DNA from: Spirochaetia bacterium
GTDB lineage: Bacteria > Spirochaetota > Spirochaetia > CADAEX01
Assembly: GCA_017446885.1 (NCBI GenBank)
Contig: JAFSOR010000001.1
Coordinates: 1-64,000, forward strand
Direction: 5' to 3'
DNA length: 64,000 bases
In this document: positions 56,667 to 61,488 of the stretch, in pieces
Numbering within the stretch: the stretch's first letter is position 1
Layout of the letters: every line of letters begins with the position of its first letter
Position numbers and translations under genes: made by a program
The notes under the pieces: generated by a model
Seen by the model: only the letters and a program-made list of their open reading frames with translations
Told to the model about the DNA's origin: nothing
Databases searched by the model: none

Positions 56667-57316
56667 ACTTGCCTCCCAAGATTATTGTTGACAGAATACT
56701 GCAACTGGGGTATATTTTTATTAGAGTTAGTTGTGGATGATGTCAATGTGGTAGGACGCTTGCCCAAGGCAAGAGAGATTGCTGGTTCGACTCCAGCCCC
56801 AACTAACTCATAGTTTTTATTACACAACGCATTCAGCTCAACTTTTTTAATTGTGACAACAAAGTTACCCAATTTATCCTCATTGAAAATCAGAATATTC
56901 ACTTTTGAATTATCCTTTGAATCCAGTCGTATCAGCATAAATGTTCTATAACGTGTACCATTTTCCCTTATGGCATATGTACTCTTTCTTATCCAGTTAG
57001 GAATCTCTTTGTATTCTTCAATTCTGAAATTCTGTTTACTATGCTTTGATTTAGTAATGGGGTTTGTATGGGCAAACCTATGTTTAGTAAAATATAGATT
57101 CCCAATTATTCCAAGCTTTTTTCTGAGACTTTTCTTAATATTAGGCAGAAGAACTGCGTTAGGGATATCTTTGTAGTCAATACAAGAACTATAAAGTATA
57201 TCGACAATATGGTTAAAAGCTTTTTGTGATATTACTTTTAAATTTTTTATATCCTTTTCTACGAGTTCTTCTTTAAATTTGCCCTGATACAAAATATTAT
57301 TTTTTTCATTTTTCAT
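56663..57316 (-). CDS. unrecognised protein, possible BECR-fold nuclease, read into a tRNA relic
   Basis: 217 residues from ATG 57316 (MKNEKNNILYQG). No family is certain. The core (about 75-175) has NLYFTKHRFAH, IPNWIRKSTYAI and a run of beta strands. This pattern recalls phage-type BECR (Barnase-EndoU-ColicinE5/RelE-like) nucleases, a low-confidence guess. The last 45 or so residues (GAGVEPAISLALG onward) are antisense tRNA sequence, so the original stop was probably lost when the gene landed here. There is no Shine-Dalgarno; a -10-like TGTTAC ends six bases before ATG. It is much more AT-rich than its neighbours. Its stop overlaps comF. Confidence 0.6.
   Translation of the reverse strand: MKNEKNNILYQGKFKEELVEKDIKNLKVISQKAFNHIVDILYSSCIDYKDIPNAVLLPNIKKSLRKKLGIIGNLYFTKHRFAHTNPITKSKHSKQNFRIEEYKEIPNWIRKSTYAIRENGTRYRTFMLIRLDSKDNSKVNILIFNEDKLGNFVVTIKKVELNALCNKNYELVGAGVEPAISLALGKRPTTLTSSTTNSNKNIPQLQYSVNNNLGRQV
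56729..56805 (+). pseudogene. tRNA-Gly-like relic
   Basis: The T arm GCTGG-TTCGACT-CCAGC is perfect and the acceptor AGTTGTG pairs 6 of 7 with CCCAACT. CAATGTGGTAGGACGCTTGCC resembles the D/anticodon region of tRNA-Gly, with an expanded D arm. The anticodon loop has lost about three bases (CTTGCC-CAA-GGCAAG), removing the TCC or GCC anticodon. It is not expected to work as a tRNA. Confidence 0.6.
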
Positions 57317-57318
57317 AT

Positions 57319-57401
57319 CTAAGTAACACGATTTTTTTGCATTTTGCTTCAATTTCTGCTCAAAAATTTTCAAAAAATGTAAAAAAATTTGTAAATCTAT
57401 A
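57319..57401 (-). repeat. AT-rich leader element A
   Basis: This is a diverged copy of the leaders at 60351 and 61365. Reading toward the gene it carries TTGAAGCAAAAT and then GTGTTACTTAG with the same spacing as copy B. The gene start follows within a few bases. TTGAAG and TGTTAC are 18 bases apart and could be a promoter. Confidence 0.65.
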
Positions 57402-57417
57402 CATAGAAAGCCAATAA

Positions 57418-57439
57418 CAGGACTTCGCTCAGCAGAGTG
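57418..57439. repeat. 22-bp motif, copy 2
   Basis: An exact match to 58-79, located about 17 bases beyond the outer end of leader A. Confidence 0.85.
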
Positions 57440-57477
57440 GGTACCATATGAAAAAAAATTTTTACCTGTAGAATTAT

Positions 57478-57506
57478 TTGCGACATCAGGAAGAGTATGA
57501 TATATT
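57478..57506 (+). promoter_or_regulatory. promoter for gpx
   Basis: TTGCGA (57478-57483) and TATATT (57501-57506) are 17 bases apart, about 28 bases before the gpx start. Confidence 0.5.
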
Positions 57507-57534
57507 ATAGTTGAGAGCGAATAGGAGAATAGAA

Positions 57535-58074
57535 ATGATTTACGATTACACAATCACCACAAGAAAAGGCGAACAGCTTAGTCTTGCCGATTACAAGGGC
57601 AAGGTCATCATGGTGGTAAATACTGCAACAGGCTGCGGTTTTACACCTCAGTACGCACCTATCGAGCAGATGTACCGCGACTACCACGATAAGGGGCTTG
57701 AGATACTCGACATCCCCTGCAACCAGTTCGGTGCACAGGCTCCTGGGACAGACGATGAGATCCACGATTTCTGCACCATACACTTCAACACCACTTTCCC
57801 GCAGATGAAAAAATCAGATGTGAACGGCGCCAACGAACTGCCACTGTATACTTATCTTAAATCCCAGAAAGGCTTTGGGGGATTCGGCGAGCATCCGTAC
57901 AAGGCACTGCTTGAGAAAATGTTTGCAGAAAAAGATCCCGACTGGGACAAGAAGCCTGATATAAAATGGAACTTCACAAAGTTCATCATCGACCGCCAGG
58001 GAAATGTGGTTGCCAGGTTCGAGCCGACAGCTGACATGGCCGAGGTTGAAGCGTGCATCAAGGCGCTTCTGTAA
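57535..58074 (+). CDS. gpx: glutathione peroxidase-family thiol peroxidase
   Basis: 179 residues. The peroxidatic residue is Cys34 (ATGCGFTPQY), not selenocysteine. The rest of the catalytic tetrad is visible as Gln in FGAQAPG and Trp-Asn in KWNFTKF. Such enzymes usually use thioredoxin to reduce peroxides. The ATG at 57535 has AGGAG seven bases upstream; a TTG at 57511 is rejected. It is followed 15 bases later by an FTR-like protein, a plausible reducing partner. Confidence 0.92.
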   Translation: MIYDYTITTRKGEQLSLADYKGKVIMVVNTATGCGFTPQYAPIEQMYRDYHDKGLEILDIPCNQFGAQAPGTDDEIHDFCTIHFNTTFPQMKKSDVNGANELPLYTYLKSQKGFGGFGEHPYKALLEKMFAEKDPDWDKKPDIKWNFTKFIIDRQGNVVARFEPTADMAEVEACIKALL

Positions 58075-58089
58075 TCAGGGAGGCCAAGC

Positions 58090-58287
58090 GTGAAAATCCG
58101 TCTTAACGATGATAAAGAGATAGTTACTATGATCCAGGAAGGATTGAAGGCGAAAGAGGGTTACTGTCCCTGCCGTGTAGGTAAACGCCCTGAGTACAAA
58201 TGTATGTGCGAGGAATTCCGCAAGCAAATTGCCGACCCCGATTTCGAGGGATTCTGCCACTGCAGGCTGTACTACAAGGAAAAGTGA
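58090..58287 (+). CDS. small ferredoxin-thioredoxin reductase catalytic-like protein
   Basis: 65 residues. Three CxC pairs, CPC near 26, CMC near 38 and GFCHC near 56, match the FTR beta-subunit pattern, which holds a 4Fe-4S cluster next to a redox-active disulfide. The spacing is compressed relative to plant FTR, as in small bacterial homologues. It starts with GTG; GGGAGG lies six bases before it. It probably shares an mRNA with gpx. Confidence 0.82.
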   Translation: MKIRLNDDKEIVTMIQEGLKAKEGYCPCRVGKRPEYKCMCEEFRKQIADPDFEGFCHCRLYYKEK

Positions 58288-58314
58288 TTGCAATAGCGGT
58301 GCAAATGGAAATAA

Positions 58315-58413
58315 GAAAGGAGTACAGAAAATAGAAAGAAAGTTGAAGGCAATTACTATCAATGCAATAATATTGGGAAAGTCGATTTCAAGATAAATAG
58401 ATGGATAGAATAA
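58315..58413 (+). pseudogene. C-terminal gene remnant
   Basis: An open frame of about 32 codons without a start encodes a protein-like tail (KVEGNYYQCNNIGKV, ending INRWIE) and overlaps the start of the next small ORF. It looks like the end of a lost gene. Confidence 0.35.
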
Positions 58414-58598
58414 TAAAAGTCAGATATATTGGAGAAGAACAAGTTGATCTCCGCCCAGGAAAAATCTATGACTGTCTTGAAATTGTCAAAGACAAGGATA
58501 TTGAGGGACACATGAGAATTGTAGATGAGTCCGGTGAAGATTATTACTATTCTCCAGAAAATTTTGAAATTGTCTTTGACGACCTTCCAAAAAGCTAG
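58401..58598 (+). CDS. small protein, unrecognised
   Basis: 65 residues, acidic, mostly beta-like (VRYIGEEQVDLRPGKIYDCL, then MRIVDESGEDYYYSPENF). It resembles small SH3-like immunity or regulator proteins in general appearance only. No Shine-Dalgarno is seen. Its 3' end (FEIVFDDLPKS) shares bases with the end of the ORF at 59092, including 15 identical bases (58573-58587 and 59326-59340). Confidence 0.5.
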   Translation: MDRIIKVRYIGEEQVDLRPGKIYDCLEIVKDKDIEGHMRIVDESGEDYYYSPENFEIVFDDLPKS

Positions 58599-58609
58599 GT
58601 CGTACAGGT
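58581..58609 (+). repeat. tail repeat, copy 1
   Basis: GACCTTCC and, 15 bases later, ACAGGT frame a degenerate unit of about 30 bases that recurs at 59027 and, more weakly, at 59353. It covers the stop codon of the 58401 ORF. Confidence 0.5.
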
Positions 58610-58629
58610 TAAAATTGTGAGATGAACTG

Positions 58630-58977
58630 ATGACAGAGGCAAGGAAAAAGGAAATAGATTCCATTTGGAGAAACACGCTTTTAGGAGAATTCTGCATCGC
58701 CGCCGCCCATGAACAAAATAAAAAAGCTGTAACAGCCCGAAATAATATTTTTAAACTTGGCTATATTTCATTTCCAGCATACGAAGAAAAGATTGCTCTT
58801 AAGATAGCTGCAGCGATATCTTCTCTTCAAGAATTTGACAGTTATCTTTCATTGCTGGAGAAAGAAGATAGCGTTCTTGTAGAGTTTATTGATGAAAGCG
58901 GGATTCTTTATGAGTCTCTAATGAAACATTTCGCACAAAAAACACCCCCTCATAACAACCCCGCATCCAACCCATAA
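58630..58977 (+). CDS. small helical protein, unrecognised
   Basis: 115 residues, mainly helical (EARKKEIDSIWRNTLLGEF; KIALKIAAAISSLQEF). It has no signal or TM. No family is recognised. The C-terminus (TPPHNNPASNP) looks like tail sequence, and the next frame continues with a protein-like stretch, so a frameshift near 58975 is possible. The ribosome site is poor. Confidence 0.5.
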   Translation: MTEARKKEIDSIWRNTLLGEFCIAAAHEQNKKAVTARNNIFKLGYISFPAYEEKIALKIAAAISSLQEFDSYLSLLEKEDSVLVEFIDESGILYESLMKHFAQKTPPHNNPASNP

Positions 58978-58978
58978 C

Positions 58979-59080
58979 CATTACACCGTTGAACAACCCG
59001 TTGAAAGTCTCCGTATAGACCTTGCCGACCTTCCGAAATTAACAGATCATACAGGTGAAAGAAAGTATAAATCAGGATAG
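58979..59080 (+). pseudogene. frameshifted gene tail
   Basis: An open frame of 33 codons without a start codon reads HYTVEQPVESLRIDLADLPK then a short basic end and TAG. DLADLPK mirrors the FDDLPK end of the 58401 ORF. It is probably the decayed C-terminus of the 58630 gene or of a lost gene. Confidence 0.4.
59027..59056 (+). repeat. tail repeat, copy 2
   Basis: Same framing motifs as 58581-58609 with 16 bases between them. Confidence 0.5.
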
Positions 59081-59091
59081 GAGGATGTTAA

Positions 59092-59343
59092 ATGAAATTC
59101 GCAATAAAAATTAACAGCATATATAAATTGTCTTCTGTTTCAATCATTGTGGGGGAAGCTACTCACCTTTCCTTCAAAGGGAAGGTTTCTAACGGTAAAA
59201 AAGTTATCGAGATTGAATCTGCCCTTGATGGCAATATCTATAAAGATGATGCAACATTCAGTGTTCTCCATGGAACAGTCACCAATGACGACATTGGATC
59301 AAATTTTGAAGAAGTCGACCAACCCTCTTTGACGACCTTCTGA
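59092..59343 (+). CDS. small beta-rich protein, unrecognised
   Basis: 83 residues, beta-rich (FAIKINSIYKLSSVSIIVGEA; LSFKGKVSNGKKVIEIESAL). No family is certain. GGAGG precedes the ATG at good spacing. The end (NFEEVDQPSLTTF) is a shifted version of the NFEIV-FDDLP end of the 58401 ORF: an insertion of about ten bases changes the frame, so the C-terminus is probably not original. Confidence 0.5.
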   Translation: MKFAIKINSIYKLSSVSIIVGEATHLSFKGKVSNGKKVIEIESALDGNIYKDDATFSVLHGTVTNDDIGSNFEEVDQPSLTTF

Positions 59344-59352
59344 TTTTGCATA

Positions 59353-59384
59353 GACAACCTTTCGAAATCGGCAGGTCGCACAGA
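59353..59384 (+). repeat. tail repeat, copy 3 (weak)
   Basis: GACAACCTTTCGAAAT then AGGTCGCACAG resembles the two upstream units with several changes. Confidence 0.35.
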
Positions 59385-59408
59385 AATATTCGCTTAGTTT
59401 ACTGTTTA

Positions 59409-59438
59409 AAAAGCCTGTATCAAACGATACAGGCTTTT
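59409..59438. terminator. bidirectional intrinsic terminator
   Basis: An 11-bp stem (59411-59421 with 59426-59436) with a four-base loop has short A/T runs on both sides. It lies between the small plus-strand ORFs and the Rpn-family gene on the minus strand and can serve both. Confidence 0.8.
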
Positions 59439-59458
59439 CTGTTTTCTGTGCTGCAGGC

Positions 59459-60322
59459 TTACAGAGCTGCCACCTGATCAGGCGTCAAGCCGGTGATTTT
59501 GATTATAGTCTCAAGCGGTATGTTCTCAGCCTTCATGCCCCGGGCTGCATAAGCCACGCCTTCCTCCACGCCTTTATCATGGGCAGTATTAATGCCGGAC
59601 TCGTAGTCCATCTGCGCCTTGTACCGCATCTCCTGCTGTGCCCATGCTGTCAAGTCTTCGCTTATCTCCATAAGAACCTCTCCTGCCTCCCTTATCCCCT
59701 CGCTGCTCGCCATAAGCCTGTTAAGGAGGTCTCTCTTCTCTATGTCATTCCCTACTTTTAAGAATATACCCCACTTTTCCAGTTCTGGCAAGTTTTCTGC
59801 CTCATCCTCATCCACAGCAAGAAGCGGAAGCTGCATGAATATGAACTGCAGGTTGTCTGCAAGCTCCTCCTCGTCGTTCCTAACCGAGAACCGCTGGAGG
59901 TATCTCTTGTTGTTCCTGAACAGCTGGAAGTCGGTTATCATGATGTGGTACACTTTGGCGAGATTCTCATATTTGCCTTTCCTCATGGGGATAGAGGCCA
60001 TCATGCGTGTGGCATAATAGAGCGACCTCTTCCTCAGGTCCTCGCTCCCCAGGCAGGTCTGTATCTCGATGTTGATGAGGTCGCCGTCGTCCATCCGACA
60101 CTGGATGTCGAGGCGTATGTCCTTAGCATCCTTTATGCTCTTGGGCGGCTCGTTCTCGATGACCTGGACATCCTCGGGCACATGTCCTATGATAGCGCCG
60201 ATGAACTTCTTCAGTGCATTCTTTGACTTAGTTTTCTCCTGTGTGAACATTGACTTGAATGTGCTGTCCACCTTCGGGTCCAAAAGATTCTTGTCTTTTG
60301 GGATAAAGATCTTGTTTTGCAT
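59459..60322 (-). CDS. Rpn-family PD-(D/E)XK nuclease/transposase-like protein
   Basis: 287 residues. The N-terminal half has the family pattern: FKSMFTQE, then DIRLDIQCRM and LINIEIQT, where Asp and Glu-x-Gln form the PD-(D/E)XK site. The C-terminus ends in a helical GMKAENIPLETI segment common in these proteins. E. coli RpnA-type members are DNA endonucleases that promote RecA-independent recombination. AAGGAG precedes the ATG. Leader element B lies about 30 bases upstream. Confidence 0.85.
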   Translation of the reverse strand: MQNKIFIPKDKNLLDPKVDSTFKSMFTQEKTKSKNALKKFIGAIIGHVPEDVQVIENEPPKSIKDAKDIRLDIQCRMDDGDLINIEIQTCLGSEDLRKRSLYYATRMMASIPMRKGKYENLAKVYHIMITDFQLFRNNKRYLQRFSVRNDEEELADNLQFIFMQLPLLAVDEDEAENLPELEKWGIFLKVGNDIEKRDLLNRLMASSEGIREAGEVLMEISEDLTAWAQQEMRYKAQMDYESGINTAHDKGVEEGVAYAARGMKAENIPLETIIKITGLTPDQVAAL

Positions 60323-60350
60323 GGCAATACTCCTTTAAAAAAGTTTCTGC

Positions 60351-60442
60351 CTAAGTAACACAAAAAAAATCAATTTTGCTTCAAGTTTTTAGAAAAAAGT
60401 TTGAAAAAATATAAAAAACTTTGTAAATACTTACAGTGCCAG
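60351..60442 (-). repeat. AT-rich leader element B
   Basis: Bases 60357-60422 are identical to 61365-61430 (66 of 66), and similarity extends to GCCAG at the outer end. The gene-proximal end CTAAGTAACAC (60351-60361, plus strand) is shared with copy A. TTGAAG and TGTTAC on the minus strand are 18 bases apart. Confidence 0.9.
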
Positions 60443-60459
60443 CAATAAGATAAACCTAG

Positions 60460-61332
60460 CTATATTCTTTGCAGTACTTCCTTTATCACGCTTTTAGCAT
60501 CTTCCAGTTTTGTAAAGGCAAAGCATTTTTTGCCCAAGTCCTTTATAGATGCTCCGATGTGATAAATTTCAGTGTTGTCGATTATAAGGAAACGGTCATG
60601 CATTGAAGAAGTGTACTTTATTGCGATAGTAGGGTATTGCTTGTTGAACTTGTTTATTTCCAGTTGTGTTATTGGTGTATCTGACTTGGTGAATATGGTT
60701 ACATTCACCCCTGGTTGCTTCTTTGTCAGACGCTCTAATACTGTTAAATCAATATAGTTATCTATGAGGATGATTTCCTTCTGTGCTTTCTGTATGAGGT
60801 TCTGGAAGAAAGAGAATGCATCGAATATCTGCCCTTGATAGAAGATTCCTTGTTTGTCCTCAATCTTGTACTTGTCCATGAGGGAGAAGAGAGTGTCAAT
60901 TTTATGTGAGGATTCAATCTTATAAGCTTCCAATGAGTCCAGCCTTTGAAAAACTTGTGCATTGGATAATATGAATTTTCGCATATCTACAAATGCATCC
61001 ATGATTTTAAGGCTGATCTCAATTGCTATATCAGAAGAAAGAACAGTAGATAACATTGCAACCCCCTGTTCTGTAAAAACATGGGGTTTATATTTGATAT
61101 TTCTACCTCGGACTTTCAAGGTCGCAAGTTGCGACCTTGAAAGAAGAGCTGATGTTTCTTCATCAGAAAGGACAAAGCAGTTCTTTTCTGGAAACCTTTT
61201 GGGATTTCTTCTTACAGCTTCGTTAAGGCGTTTAGTCTCCACCCCATACAATTCCGCTAAATCGCGGTCCAGCATAACCTGCTGCCCTCTTATTACCAGT
61301 ATTTTGTTCTCAATGTTTATTAGGTCGTTCAT
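60460..61332 (-). CDS. ORF6N-domain protein with C-terminal PLD-like domain
   Basis: 290 residues. The ORF6N DNA-binding domain (about 1-90) has VMLDRDLAELYGVETKRLNEAVRRN and FTEQGVAML, typical of phage antirepressor-type proteins. A linker helix (about 110-150) leads to a C-terminal region (about 155-290) with SSMHDRFLIID, matching the phospholipase D-like H-x-(K/R)-x4-D motif, and GASIKDLG. It may be a DNA-binding nuclease or a regulator. AGGAGG lies six bases before the ATG; leader C lies about 30 bases upstream. Confidence 0.82.
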   Translation of the reverse strand: MNDLINIENKILVIRGQQVMLDRDLAELYGVETKRLNEAVRRNPKRFPEKNCFVLSDEETSALLSRSQLATLKVRGRNIKYKPHVFTEQGVAMLSTVLSSDIAIEISLKIMDAFVDMRKFILSNAQVFQRLDSLEAYKIESSHKIDTLFSLMDKYKIEDKQGIFYQGQIFDAFSFFQNLIQKAQKEIILIDNYIDLTVLERLTKKQPGVNVTIFTKSDTPITQLEINKFNKQYPTIAIKYTSSMHDRFLIIDNTEIYHIGASIKDLGKKCFAFTKLEDAKSVIKEVLQRI

Positions 61333-61364
61333 ATAGCGCCTCCTGAAAGTGAACTACTGGTATA

Positions 61365-61450
61365 AACACAAAAAAAATCAATTTTGCTTCAAGTTTTTAG
61401 AAAAAAGTTTGAAAAAATATAAAAAACTTTATAAATGCTTACGCGGCCAG
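61365..61450 (-). repeat. AT-rich leader element C
   Basis: 66 bases are identical to leader B. The gene-proximal end differs: GTGTTTATA on the minus strand in place of GTGTTACTTA. The outer end GGCCAG borders the M16 promoter region. Confidence 0.9.
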
Positions 61451-61473
61451 CCCTTTTTTTCCCCATTCATTTC

Positions 61474-61482
61474 TGATATAAT
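61474..61482 (+). promoter_or_regulatory. extended -10, leaderless start of the M16 peptidase
   Basis: TGATATAAT ends six bases before the ATG at 61489, the same sequence and spacing as at 36885. There is no Shine-Dalgarno. The -35 region is a T run. Confidence 0.5.
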
Positions 61483-61488
61483 CTAAGC

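Noticed and set aside
56729-56805. functional tRNA
   Set aside because: The anticodon loop is missing bases and the D arm does not fold normally, so it is listed as a relic.
57317-57553. N-terminal extension of the 57316 gene to 57553
   Set aside because: It would translate leader A, the 22-bp motif and the gpx promoter; the ATG at 57316 gives a normal start.
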